Below are positions 13,543 to 22,348 of a stretch of DNA of 57,410 nt, piece after piece. The notes beneath the pieces were generated by a model. It was not told the origin of the DNA and did no database searches. It worked only from the letters and a program-made list of their open reading frames with translations. Position numbers and translations under genes: made by a program. The DNA is from Verrucomicrobiota bacterium. GTDB taxonomy: Bacteria > Verrucomicrobiota > Verrucomicrobiae > Limisphaerales > UBA11358. The stretch spans positions 1 through 57,410 of the forward strand of contig JACZKP010000088.1 of the NCBI GenBank assembly GCA_014860005.1, read 5' to 3'. Each line of letters starts with the position of its first letter. Position 1 is the stretch's first letter.

Positions 13543-15100
13543 CCTGAAAGCGCAGACACTGTTGTTGCGCCGCCTCGGTTTGCAGCAGCGCGGTCACGCG
13601 CTCAATATCCTCGAAGAGCGGACGATCACGTTCGAGCTTCGGCGAAACGCCGCGCAGCAGTTCGTAAAGTTTGCGATAATCGCCGCCCAGGACCTTGTCA
13701 CAGCCCCGCGCATCCGCGGCCTGCGCCAGCGCGAGTGCTTCGATGGCCACCAGCTTCCATAACAATGGCAACGTCGTGCGCGTCATTTTGGCCGCGATGC
13801 AACCCATGCTCACCACGTCCTGGTTGTTCGCGTTGGTGGAGATGGTCTGGATGGACGCCGGCGTGCCGAGCAGACGCGCTTCCGCCGCGAGCGAAGTCGC
13901 GAGCAACTGCGCGCCGCCAAAGCCCGTGTTTAATCCCGGCGCACCAGCCGCGAGCAACGGCGGCAGTCCGCGGCTGTAGCGCCAGTTGACCAATCGTTCC
14001 AACTGCCGATCCGCCAGCAGCGCGAGTTTGATGAGCCCGATTCGGAGGTAATCGCTCACCATCGCGACTTGTTGGCCGTAGAAATTGCCACAGTGGATCA
14101 CCATTTCCGCGTCGGGAAACACGAGTGGGTTGTCCGTGCTGGCATTCAATTCGCGCGTTACCACTTGCTCGACATGCCAGAGCGCCTCCTGAAACGCGCC
14201 GAGAATCTGCGGCGTGCAACGCAGCGAATACGGGTCCTGAATCTCCGCGCCGCCTGCCACAGGTTTTGGCAGCGAACCCCACTGATGCTCGTCAATCCGC
14301 CGCGCAAATTCGGGATGCGTGCGCAGCGAATCGCTGATGCGTTGAGCAACGAGCGACTGGCCGCGAAAGCCGCGCGCTTTTTGCGCCTGCTGGCACAACA
14401 CCTCCGGTTCGCCATTGAGCGCCTGGAACAAACACGCCGTGAGCAGTTCCATCCAGCGCAACAACCGGTCTGCCTCGTGCGCGGCCAGCGCGGCCAGACC
14501 GGTCATCACGGACGTCCCGTTCACCAACGCGATGCCTTCCTTGCTTTGCAGCACCAAGGGAGCAAGACCGACCCGCTGCAACGCCTCCGCTGCCGGCAGC
14601 CGCTCGCCCTTCACCCGCGCATGACCCAAACCGACCAGCAACCGCGCCATGTGCGCCAGTGGCACGAGATCGCCGCTCGCGCCCACGGAGCCTTCGCTGG
14701 GAATTTCCGGCAGCACCCCGCGATTCAGCGCCGCCAGCAACAATTCAATCAGCTCTTCGCGCACGCCCGAATACCCGCGCGCCAGCGCGTTGGCGCGCGC
14801 CACCATGATGGCGCGCGTTTCGACCTCAGAGAACAACGTCCCCTGCCCTACCGTCAGGTGATGCAGGAGATTGAGCTGATGCTGCGCGAGGTCCTCGTCC
14901 GAGACGCGGAAGCCGCTCAACGGACCGAAGCCGGTGTTGATGCCATAAATGGCGCGCGGTTGGGCGGCGAGCGATTCGACAAATTGCCGGCTGCGCCGGA
15001 TCAGCGGACGCGCTTCATCCGCCAGACGGCACGGCGCCGATTGCACGGCGGCCAGCCAGACTTCGGGGATGGAGAGATGATGTCCATTCAGTGTGATCAT
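13523..15100 (-). CDS. Aromatic amino acid ammonia-lyase, probably tyrosine ammonia-lyase
   Basis: A 525-residue MIO enzyme. The Ala-Ser-Gly triad that forms the prosthetic group is in GSVGASGDLVP (about 141-143), and the catalytic tyrosine is in YGINTGFGPL (52). The selectivity loop reads LLHHL (80-81 His-His), like bacterial tyrosine ammonia-lyases, where His at this position contacts the tyrosine hydroxyl; histidine ammonia-lyases have Ser-His there. The STNANNQDVVS segment also matches tyrosine rather than histidine lyases (QEDHVS). Product would be p-coumarate. ATG 15100 was preferred over TTG 15112. It leads an operon with a flavin oxidoreductase and an O-methyltransferase. No histidine-utilisation genes are nearby. 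Confidence 0.8.
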   Translation of the reverse strand: MITLNGHHLSIPEVWLAAVQSAPCRLADEARPLIRRSRQFVESLAAQPRAIYGINTGFGPLSGFRVSDEDLAQHQLNLLHHLTVGQGTLFSEVETRAIMVARANALARGYSGVREELIELLLAALNRGVLPEIPSEGSVGASGDLVPLAHMARLLVGLGHARVKGERLPAAEALQRVGLAPLVLQSKEGIALVNGTSVMTGLAALAAHEADRLLRWMELLTACLFQALNGEPEVLCQQAQKARGFRGQSLVAQRISDSLRTHPEFARRIDEHQWGSLPKPVAGGAEIQDPYSLRCTPQILGAFQEALWHVEQVVTRELNASTDNPLVFPDAEMVIHCGNFYGQQVAMVSDYLRIGLIKLALLADRQLERLVNWRYSRGLPPLLAAGAPGLNTGFGGAQLLATSLAAEARLLGTPASIQTISTNANNQDVVSMGCIAAKMTRTTLPLLWKLVAIEALALAQAADARGCDKVLGGDYRKLYELLRGVSPKLERDRPLFEDIERVTALLQTEAAQQQCLRFQDESHAN

Positions 15101-15190
15101 GTCGCTTGCCAAAGCGCGGGGGTTCTACAACAAAACACTCGGACAAGCAAGCGCCGCCGCCTGCGCGGGCAAAGCGGAATGAGCGCTCCG

Positions 15191-17326
15191 TCAGCGAAAT
15201 CGTCTCGGCCCGACGAGCCTTACGTCAATCGGCTGGAAACCGAGTTTTAGCGCCGGTGAATCCAGCTTGAGCCGGAAGTCGTCCTTCTCCCAGGCGAGAA
15301 ACAACGGATCGGCGATGAGCGAATTCTTGTCGTGGCCGCGCGCACGCCATTGCTCCAGTGTTCCGCCGGTGAACTTCATTTCGGTGGGTTTCTCCGTCAG
15401 CCGCGTGTCCCAATAGACGTTCCGGTCAAGGATGAAGTTGTCGTTCTTCCAGGTCGAGCCGAGCAACACGCCCTTGTCAAACAGCACGATGTTGTTGCTG
15501 AAGCTGAAGCTGACGTGCGGCTCTTCACGCGAGCGCTGGACCTGATGATCGCGCGCAAAGGCAAAGATGTTGTTCCGAACGATATTCGTCGCGCCGTAAT
15601 GCTGATGAAACCCGCCGTGCGTAGTGCGATAGACCAAGTTGCTTTCGATCAGAATGCTGCTGCTGCCTTCGTCGGTGTAGATGCCCCAGCCGCCGTAGCG
15701 CAGGCCCTGAATATCGTGCCAGAGATTGTTCACAACGCGGGTGCCCGGTTGCATCCCCAGCATGTAAATGCCACCCATGTCACTGAGAATTGGCCCGTCG
15801 CCATCCGACATCACGCCGATGTGATGGACATGATTGAACGCGACCAGATTGTTTGTGGCCAGCGCGCGCGGGTCGTAGCCCCAGGTCCAACCGATGGAAA
15901 TCCCGGTGTAATAGAAATCGTGAATTTCGTTGTGCAGGATGCGGTTGTCCGGTGACTGGCCAATCCAAATCCCGATCGCGCTATGAAATGTCCGCCCGCC
16001 GTGGTGCAAGTAACAGTCGGAAATCTCGTTGTCGCGAGCCAGTTCGGCGGGATTGTCGCGAATGTGAGTTTCGCCGATCTTGATTCCGCCCGCGCCGAGG
16101 TCCCCGAACTCGCAACGCGAAATCACATTGCTCTGGCAGCCGCGACCCAATTCGAGGCCATAGGCACCGAGGTGGATGAATTTGCAGTGCTCGAAGGTGC
16201 TGTTACGCACGCCTTCGCCCCAGACCGCGCCGTTAACCCCGATGGCAGCTTGCGCAAACCCACCAATCTCGGTGGACGGCGCCGGCCACACCATGGCCGA
16301 ACGTTTCGCAACCTCCGGGTCACGCGGGAACTCCCATTCAGCGTGGGCAAATGTCAGTCCGCGGAAATTCACCCGCTCGATGAATTTCTCCGCCTCCGGC
16401 TGGCCTTCCAAGCGCAGCACGAACCGTAGTACGGGTGCAATGACTTCGGTGCGCTCCGGCGTTTCACCCGGCAACGGCGCATAGTAAAGCGTGCCTTTGG
16501 CCGGATCGAGATACCACTCCCCCGGCGCGTCGAGCAATTCAAGCGCCCCCTCGACATAGTAGCGATCACCCGCGCCAAGTTGGAACACGGAGCGTTTGCC
16601 AAACATCACGAGGTGCTCCTTCTCGTCCACCGCCACGACCGGCAATCGCGACTCGACCCAACGCGTCATGACCATTACGTCGGCGTTGGTGATGGTGGGC
16701 CAGGCTTTCAAATCGCCTTCGCGATAGCGGAATCGCGAATGGCCATCCGACCAGTTCGGCGTCTTGTCGGGTAACTCGGCGACTTCGAGATAACCGCGAT
16801 TGGGCAGCCGGGCGCGCACCGCACGACGCCCGTTTACCCAGAGTTCGCGAAAGGACCATTTGCCTTCCCGCGCTTCGGGAATGTTCACAGCCCAGACGCT
16901 TCGACCGTTCACGGTCGTTTCGCGCCAACCGGTGATACGGCGTCCGCCGCTGACAACCGGGCGCTGCCCCTCGACAGCGATGAATCGCAAGTTTGAGTCC
17001 TCAGGTTTGAGCACCAGCGGTTCAGTAAGGAAATAAGTTCCATCCGCCAGGCAGATGTTCACCGTGCCCGTGCCCCCTGCCGTGCGGAACGCACGAGCCG
17101 CAGCGAGCGCACGAGGAAGCGTGGCAAATGGGCCGTCTTTACGATCAAGGCTTGGAAGACCAAGGAGACCAGACCACGCATCATTTCCATTCGTTGAAAC
17201 TGAGATAACACTCGGATCAGGTTTTAGCCCCGGTTGGTATGGGCGGTAAACTGGCTGTTTTTCGCGGCAACCACTGACTCCGATCATTATTGCGAGACTT
17301 GCTCCAAACAATACCCGGTTTCGCAT
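15191..17326 (-). CDS. Right-handed beta-helix lipoprotein, GH141-like
   Basis: A 711-residue secreted lipoprotein (SP with lipobox ending GVSGC near residue 20). The N-terminal part has the DGPFATLPRALAAAR and DGTYFLTEPLVL strings typical of GH141-like and related beta-helix glycosidases; many NxI.N/C.F turns in the second half (NSTFEHCKF, RNNIFAF, NNLVAFNHVHH) form the parallel beta-helix rungs. Family members are fucosidases or xylanases; substrate here is unknown. The start was fixed by an AAGGA ribosome binding site eight bases upstream of ATG 17326; a longer frame to 17362 would overlap the upstream gene. It is seven bases after that gene, so the two form an operon. Confidence 0.75.
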   Translation of the reverse strand: MRNRVLFGASLAIMIGVSGCREKQPVYRPYQPGLKPDPSVISVSTNGNDAWSGLLGLPSLDRKDGPFATLPRALAAARAFRTAGGTGTVNICLADGTYFLTEPLVLKPEDSNLRFIAVEGQRPVVSGGRRITGWRETTVNGRSVWAVNIPEAREGKWSFRELWVNGRRAVRARLPNRGYLEVAELPDKTPNWSDGHSRFRYREGDLKAWPTITNADVMVMTRWVESRLPVVAVDEKEHLVMFGKRSVFQLGAGDRYYVEGALELLDAPGEWYLDPAKGTLYYAPLPGETPERTEVIAPVLRFVLRLEGQPEAEKFIERVNFRGLTFAHAEWEFPRDPEVAKRSAMVWPAPSTEIGGFAQAAIGVNGAVWGEGVRNSTFEHCKFIHLGAYGLELGRGCQSNVISRCEFGDLGAGGIKIGETHIRDNPAELARDNEISDCYLHHGGRTFHSAIGIWIGQSPDNRILHNEIHDFYYTGISIGWTWGYDPRALATNNLVAFNHVHHIGVMSDGDGPILSDMGGIYMLGMQPGTRVVNNLWHDIQGLRYGGWGIYTDEGSSSILIESNLVYRTTHGGFHQHYGATNIVRNNIFAFARDHQVQRSREEPHVSFSFSNNIVLFDKGVLLGSTWKNDNFILDRNVYWDTRLTEKPTEMKFTGGTLEQWRARGHDKNSLIADPLFLAWEKDDFRLKLDSPALKLGFQPIDVRLVGPRRFR

Positions 17327-17340
17327 AGAATCCTTATTTT
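17327..17340 (-). promoter_or_regulatory. Ribosome binding site of the beta-helix gene
   Basis: Read on the minus strand, ATAAGGATTCT lies directly before the ATG at 17326, with AAGGA about seven bases from the start. It overlaps the stop of the upstream gene and decides the start choice. Clear Shine-Dalgarno motifs are rare in this window. Confidence 0.55.
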
Positions 17341-18710
17341 GTTTCCGACTTTGGTTCATCACTCGCGTTGTTGCTCAGGACGACGTTACCTTTGCTGTTG
17401 TTGGCGACACGCACTTTGCCGTTGATGAGGTTGTCCGTGATTACAGCGCGACGCACGGTTTCGCCAAGTGAAATCTGTGGTTTGGCTTCTTGAAACTCAC
17501 AACCCCGCACGATCAGACTGCCGCTCTCGACCTGCAATGCATGACGCCCTTCGTTCTTGCGATCCCACTGGACAAACGTGCAATCGCTAAACCCAACCGT
17601 CCCCTGCCCGGCAATCTTCGCAATCTGATTACATGGTCCCCAGAACGCGGAATTCACGAACCGGACGCTGCCGGTGTTGTTCGTGCTCACGCGAATCATC
17701 GTGGGGTCTGGGCCATGGAAGGAAACAAACTCACCGTTAGTGATCAGCAATCCGATGCGCGAACATTCCTCGACCTCCAGCGCCGTGAAACAATCGTCCG
17801 CGCCGATGCCGAGAAAGTTGCCGTTGCAATCGCCGGACTTTGTCTTGATGAACTTGTAGCCGACGTTGTAGCCGAAGCAAAACGTGTTAAAAACATATTG
17901 CCAGTCGCTCTTGCCGAAGATGAACGCCTCGCCATTGGCCTGCTGCCATTGAAACAACTTTGGCTTCATGCTCCACCACGGATTGAAATGGACGTTTTCA
18001 ATACGCCCGATGTCGTAGATGTGATCCACGAAAATCCCGCGGCGCAACGGCTGGCCGTGGACATCGCGAATCAGGTGTCGCTCGTTTCGCGAAGCGTCAA
18101 TCCCGTTGTAGGGATTGAGCAATTCGACCGCGAGCACGGCCGGATTCTTTCCACGCATTGCGATGGCATACGGATATGGCTTGGGTTCTTCCTCGGGATT
18201 CTGGTCGGGATAATAAATCACCACGCCCTTGAGCGTGCTGTTGTGATTGAGCGTGATGAACGGCGGGCCGTCCTCCTTGCCGGAGCTTCCCGTGACAAGA
18301 AACGTCGTTCCGTCGTCAGTGGGTTTTGGAAGGCCACGGTCGCGAATCCCATTGTGCGCGGGAACGGATTCCCACATCCCCTTCAGCGTGACGGCAGGCG
18401 GGACATTGAGATGGCCGGCGAAGAAGTAATTCCCGCGCGGCGCGTAAACCACACCGCCGCGGGCTTTGCCCGCCGCGTCGAGGGCTTTCTGAAATGCGGC
18501 TGTGTCATCGGTCTTGCCGTCACCATTCGCGCCGTAGTCGCGGACGGAGTAAAAGTCAGGGCCGGTGGCGTGAGCACAGACTGCGAGCAACAAGGCGAAT
18601 GGAGTTGCCCGGAGCGCGGACAGCCATGTCCGCGGGTCCCAAACCGAATGCAACCGCAGAGACGCGATACACGCAGAGCTTTGCCGAAGCGGGCTTCTCT
18701 CTGCGTCCAT
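17334..18710 (-). CDS. Secreted pectate-lyase-superfamily (beta-helix) protein
   Basis: The mature part begins TGPDFYSVRDYGANGDGKTDD, the classic N-terminal strand of pectate lyase superfamily proteins (Pectate_lyase_3), followed by TAAFQKALDAAG and GVVYAPRGNYFF; the rest forms beta-helix rungs (FVNSAFWG, VRGCEF). It likely acts on polysaccharide outside the cell; substrate unknown. The N terminus is unclear: ATG 18710 gives 458 aa, but residues before the hydrophobic signal segment (ATPFALLLAVCAHA) are encoded by a GCGGACA-type dispersed palindrome (about 18613-18641) and further repeats; TTG 18653 is an alternative. The open frame continues to 19097 through a NAEGAEVLAKVAK repeat translation, which I treat as non-genic. 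Confidence 0.7.
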   Translation of the reverse strand: MDAERSPLRQSSACIASLRLHSVWDPRTWLSALRATPFALLLAVCAHATGPDFYSVRDYGANGDGKTDDTAAFQKALDAAGKARGGVVYAPRGNYFFAGHLNVPPAVTLKGMWESVPAHNGIRDRGLPKPTDDGTTFLVTGSSGKEDGPPFITLNHNSTLKGVVIYYPDQNPEEEPKPYPYAIAMRGKNPAVLAVELLNPYNGIDASRNERHLIRDVHGQPLRRGIFVDHIYDIGRIENVHFNPWWSMKPKLFQWQQANGEAFIFGKSDWQYVFNTFCFGYNVGYKFIKTKSGDCNGNFLGIGADDCFTALEVEECSRIGLLITNGEFVSFHGPDPTMIRVSTNNTGSVRFVNSAFWGPCNQIAKIAGQGTVGFSDCTFVQWDRKNEGRHALQVESGSLIVRGCEFQEAKPQISLGETVRRAVITDNLINGKVRVANNSKGNVVLSNNASDEPKSETK

Positions 18711-19044
18711 CGCAGTGCCATCTCCCACCATCGCGCAATTCTGAGAAGATTCTTTAACGCAGAGGACGCGGAGGCTGGCGCGGAGGACCGCAGAGGTGAA
18801 TCGCTTTGCGACCTTTGCGAGAACCTCTGCGCCCTCTGCGTTAAGTCGGGCGGCGGGGGATTGGTTGCGGCTCTGCCGCGCTGCGCCTCTGCGGTTGAAT
18901 CGGTTTCCGAAGAATCTTTGCACGACCGCACGATGTTGGGAGATAGCACTGCGGAGGTTCGCGCAACGGCTTCCGAGTAAAGTCCTCAACTCAGGTGAAG
19001 GGATAGAATGCAGTAGTTTCATAAGATTCAGGTTCAGACGAAGC
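18711..19044. repeat. Gene-free spacer filled with CTCTGCG/AACGCAGAGG-type repeats
   Basis: Contains the AACGCAGAGGACGCGGAGG tract and its reverse partner (about 18758-18842), the same family as the TTGCGTCTCTGCGTCTTTGCG repeats in the 25-26 kb field. No gene is seen; the open frames in it translate to repeat-type sequence (LNAEGAEVLAKVAK). Confidence 0.6.
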
Positions 19045-21342
19045 TCATTGGGTTGCCGGCACAACTTCCACAAACCCCAGATCAATGTATTGGCCACCGC
19101 CGGTCTGACGGCAGTGAACGGCGATCAAGTTTTTACCCGGTTTGAGCGCGGCGCGAGCGGCCTGGCTCAACGGAAGATTGAAATATTCCCCCACAAATCC
19201 TTGCGCGCGGGCGGCGAGCACGCCGTTGATGTAAACCTCCGCGTCCTCGTCATGGTGCAGTCGTAATTCCAGATTCCCCAGTTGGTCCGCCGGAAGCTCC
19301 ACCTCGCGCCGCATCCAAATGTCCGGCGTATTCCAAGTCGTGCCGATGATCGCGCCCGGAGTGCCGGCCGTGCCGAATCCGCTCTGGCCTTGCTTCCATG
19401 ACGAGTCATCGAAGCCTGGTTTTGCCCAAGCTTCATCCGGTTTGGTGGTTGTATAACGCCATGTCGCGGGTTGCTGGTCGGCAGTAGGGACGACAACGGA
19501 AACTCTTGGCGGCGGTCCATAGACCGACTTGTTCGCGGCAGTGATAGCGGCTTCATCCATTTTCACCACGGCACGGTCGTAAGTCATCAGACCGTTGATC
19601 TCGACTTCCACATCGGTGGTCTGCGTGTAGATGGCGGCAGCGAGGCCATCTTGACCGGTCAGCGGGTGCAGTTTCTTGATCAAACCGATATAAGCGTCCG
19701 TGAGGTCCTGCGCATTCGTGAAACTGCGGTAGCCCCAGTTTTTCTCGTCCTGCCAGGTGTGGCCTTTGACGGGCAACCCCAGTCCGCCGTACTCGCCCAG
19801 TACCATTGCGCGGTCAGTTACGCGCGCTGGCATTCCCGGTCCGGGATACTGGTGATGATCAAGCATGTCGCCGGCGGGAAAATGATTACCGCCACTCGCG
19901 CCATTCACGAGCCGGGTGGGATCGAGTTGCTTGGTCAGATTAAGGATTCGCACGGTGTCGAACTGTCCCCAGCCTTCGTTGAACGGCACCCAGACGACGA
20001 TGGAGGGATGATTGTGGAACCCAGCAATCATGGCGCGCAGTTCGCGTTCGTAAATCTCGGCAGACTCCGGCGTGCGTTGCATCTCCACGCCGTCGTAGCC
20101 GCTTGGGCCGCGCCATTTGGCACTACGATCGCCGCTGGGCATGTCCTGCCAGACCAACAAGCCGAGTTTGTCGGCCCAATAATACCAGCGCGCCGGCTCA
20201 ATCTTCACGTGCTTGCGCGCCATGTTGAACCCGAGTTTCTTGGTCATCTCGATGTCGTAACGCAACGCCTCATCCGTCGGCGCGGTGTAAAGTCCGTCCG
20301 GCCAGAAACCCTGATCCAGCGGGCCGAAGTGAAAGAGTGGTTCGTTGTTCAGGTGCAGCCGGAGGTTGCCGTGCTCGTCTTTGCCGAGGGAAATCTTCCT
20401 CATGCCGAAGTAGCTTTCGACCCGATCAATCACCTTCCTCCCTTGATTCAGCGTGATCTCTAAAGAGTACAAATGAGGCGAATCCGGCGACCACAGCTTC
20501 GCATCCTTCACCGGCAACGTGAGTCGTCCACCGGCGGTGACCCAGGCAGTGTAAACGTGCTTCCTGCCATCGCGAATCGTGACCTCGAATCTGTGATTTG
20601 CATCCGCGCCAATCACGTCGCCGCCAATCGTGACGGCGTTGTTGTCAATATCAGGAATGATCTTGAGCGTGCTGATGTGCGCCTTCGCCACCGGTTCCAG
20701 CCAAACCGTCTGCCAGATGCCACTCGTCGGCGTGTACCAGATGCCATGCGGATTGCGCACCTGCTTGCCGCGCGGCTGCGGCCCGGCATCGGCCGGATCC
20801 CAGACCGACACGACGATTTCCTGTTCGCCCTCCGGCTTGAGCGCGCTGGTGACGTCGAAACTGAACGCATCATAACCGCCGCGATGTGTGCCGACTTTCT
20901 GGCCATTGACCCACACCGTGGTTTCCCAATCCACCGCGCCGAAGTTCAGCAGGACACTCTTCCCCCTCCACCCTCGTGGAATCGTGAAAGTGCGCTGGTA
21001 CCAGAGCTGGTTTGTTTCATAAACGCGCTTCATCACGCCTGACAGCGCCGATTCGATGGGGAACGGCACGAGAATCTGACCGTCCCAGCCCGTCGGCTGG
21101 GAGGCGTCCTTCGCGGTAACGGCGTAATTCCACAGGCCGTTCAGATTCTGCCAGTCTTTGCGGACCATCTGCGGGCGCGGGTATTCGGGATGAGCGTTCT
21201 TGGGAGAGACATCCTTGGCCCAACGCGTCATGAGCGGACCTTTGGCGGGCTGCCACTTCTCGGCGGCCGTAGCCAGGAACATGGAAAGGATTGTGAGAAC
21301 GGAAACTAACGTCAGACTTGTGCAAGGTGATTTTCGATTCAT
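19045..21342 (-). CDS. Glycoside hydrolase family 2 protein
   Basis: A 765-residue exported enzyme (signal peptide 1-27, cleavage near ATAAEKW). Domains in order: jelly-roll sugar-binding domain (about 60-215, with YQRTFTIP and GYDAFSFDVT), Ig-like sandwich (about 216-320), TIM barrel (about 330-610), then a second jelly roll at the C terminus (about 640-765, WNTPDIWMRREVELP). The acid/base is in PFNEGWG (N455-E456) and the nucleophile in VLGEYGG (E517), as in GH2 beta-galactosidases, mannosidases and glucuronidases; specificity cannot be told. It sits in a minus-strand run with GH127, pectate-lyase-like and GH141-like genes, consistent with joint degradation of a complex polysaccharide. Confidence 0.85.
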   Translation of the reverse strand: MNRKSPCTSLTLVSVLTILSMFLATAAEKWQPAKGPLMTRWAKDVSPKNAHPEYPRPQMVRKDWQNLNGLWNYAVTAKDASQPTGWDGQILVPFPIESALSGVMKRVYETNQLWYQRTFTIPRGWRGKSVLLNFGAVDWETTVWVNGQKVGTHRGGYDAFSFDVTSALKPEGEQEIVVSVWDPADAGPQPRGKQVRNPHGIWYTPTSGIWQTVWLEPVAKAHISTLKIIPDIDNNAVTIGGDVIGADANHRFEVTIRDGRKHVYTAWVTAGGRLTLPVKDAKLWSPDSPHLYSLEITLNQGRKVIDRVESYFGMRKISLGKDEHGNLRLHLNNEPLFHFGPLDQGFWPDGLYTAPTDEALRYDIEMTKKLGFNMARKHVKIEPARWYYWADKLGLLVWQDMPSGDRSAKWRGPSGYDGVEMQRTPESAEIYERELRAMIAGFHNHPSIVVWVPFNEGWGQFDTVRILNLTKQLDPTRLVNGASGGNHFPAGDMLDHHQYPGPGMPARVTDRAMVLGEYGGLGLPVKGHTWQDEKNWGYRSFTNAQDLTDAYIGLIKKLHPLTGQDGLAAAIYTQTTDVEVEINGLMTYDRAVVKMDEAAITAANKSVYGPPPRVSVVVPTADQQPATWRYTTTKPDEAWAKPGFDDSSWKQGQSGFGTAGTPGAIIGTTWNTPDIWMRREVELPADQLGNLELRLHHDEDAEVYINGVLAARAQGFVGEYFNLPLSQAARAALKPGKNLIAVHCRQTGGGQYIDLGFVEVVPATQ

Positions 21343-21483
21343 TTGATTTGATTGGTTGGAGAAAGAACTCAAGGCAAGAAGATTGATGGCAGGAAGATAA
21401 GTTAAAGACGTTTCTGCGAACACGTGAAACCGTGCGCCGACTGCCGCATCAATCGCCACCGCTTTTCAAGAACCAAGCTCATC

Positions 21484-21509
21484 ATTTTCTTGCCCTCAAT
21501 TTTCCTGCC
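21484..21509 (+). repeat. 26-bp direct repeat, left flank of GxxExxY gene
   Basis: ATTTTCTTGCCCTC followed by AATTTTCCTGCC, an exact match to 22307-22332 in the same orientation. It begins one base outside the stop codon of the enclosed gene. Related shorter strings (GGCAGGAAGAT, CTTCCTGC) occur around both copies. Confidence 0.8.
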
Positions 21510-21510
21510 A

Positions 21511-22296
21511 TTATTTCCTGATTGTCCGAAAACTCACAACCTTCCTGCCAAGGTTTATCCACTGAATGCATTCCAACGAAGTGTGCGCCAGAAGTCGCCG
21601 CAGATGATCTTCGTAATGCCCGCAATTAGAGTTGAGCGCCGTGATTTTGAATCCGGTTTCTGGGTTGATCAAGCGGCAGGTTTGTTTCCCCACTTTGGTC
21701 TGCTCGACCCAGACTTCGACAGGCCGGAAAACTTTCACATCCCCGCCTAGAAAATGCGTCAGCGCCTCTTCATACAGCGGAATTTCCAGCCCCACACCCC
21801 AGTCGTTCAAGATTGCAACTAACAACCGCTTGAAATCAAAGCCCGCTCCGATCTCGGTCCAACCGGCATCATCTACCTCAAACCGCAGTCGCTCATCCCT
21901 TCGCCAGGGGGCGTTCACGAATTCGTGCTCGACGAGTTCAGTGCGTAGGTTCACGAGTTTGCCGTGCGGCAAATCAAGCAGCAGCAGGTAATTCAACTCC
22001 TGTGCATGATGACGGTCAACCAGCGCGTCCACGGCTTTCAGTTCAAAAACCGCTCCATCCTCATATAACAAATCCTGGTAATACACCTTCCGGAAGGTCT
22101 CGAAAACCACTGCGATCTCGACCTGTGTGCGCGCTCCCTGTAATCGCCGTGCTATCTCCGCGTGGTAGATCCGCTCGTCAAACAGACGCCCAAACTCGTT
22201 ATGAACTTGAAACACCACTTCCATCGCACGATAGGCAGCACGTCCGAATTCCTCATCATCAAGTCGTCGCAGTCCCGTTGGTGGAATAATTGGCAT
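21511..22296 (-). CDS. GxxExxY protein
   Basis: A 261-residue protein. Its N-terminal half has the family layout: an AYRAMEVVFQVHNEFGRLFDE segment (GxxExxY-like helix), then a YYQDLLYEDGAVFELKAVDAL stretch resembling a PD-(D/E)XK core (D...E.K). The second half (about 130-261) is an extra domain (FKRLLVAILNDWG, FRPVEVWVE). GxxExxY proteins are short, nuclease-like and of unknown role; this one is longer than the usual 120-140 residues. It lies inside a run of polysaccharide-degradation genes to which it seems unrelated, and is closely bracketed by two exact 26-bp direct repeats, so it is probably an insertion. Confidence 0.8.
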   Translation of the reverse strand: MPIIPPTGLRRLDDEEFGRAAYRAMEVVFQVHNEFGRLFDERIYHAEIARRLQGARTQVEIAVVFETFRKVYYQDLLYEDGAVFELKAVDALVDRHHAQELNYLLLLDLPHGKLVNLRTELVEHEFVNAPWRRDERLRFEVDDAGWTEIGAGFDFKRLLVAILNDWGVGLEIPLYEEALTHFLGGDVKVFRPVEVWVEQTKVGKQTCRLINPETGFKITALNSNCGHYEDHLRRLLAHTSLECIQWINLGRKVVSFRTIRK

Positions 22297-22306
22297 GTTT
22301 CTTCCT

Positions 22307-22332
22307 ATTTTCTTGCCCTCAATTTTCCTGCC
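22307..22332 (+). repeat. 26-bp direct repeat, right flank of GxxExxY gene
   Basis: Exact copy of 21484-21509, ten bases upstream of the start of the GxxExxY gene (minus strand) and just outside the end of the GH127 gene. Confidence 0.8.
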
Positions 22333-22348
22333 TAGAATCTTCCTGCAT

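Noticed and set aside
13523..15100. Histidine ammonia-lyase (hutH)
   Set aside because: Selectivity loop (HH) and NQDVVS segment fit tyrosine lyases, and no hut genes are adjacent.
18711..19097. N-terminal extension of the pectate-lyase-like protein back to 19097
   Set aside because: The extra part (NAEGAEVLAKVAK) is repeat translation and overlaps the GH2 gene end; family members begin at the signal peptide.
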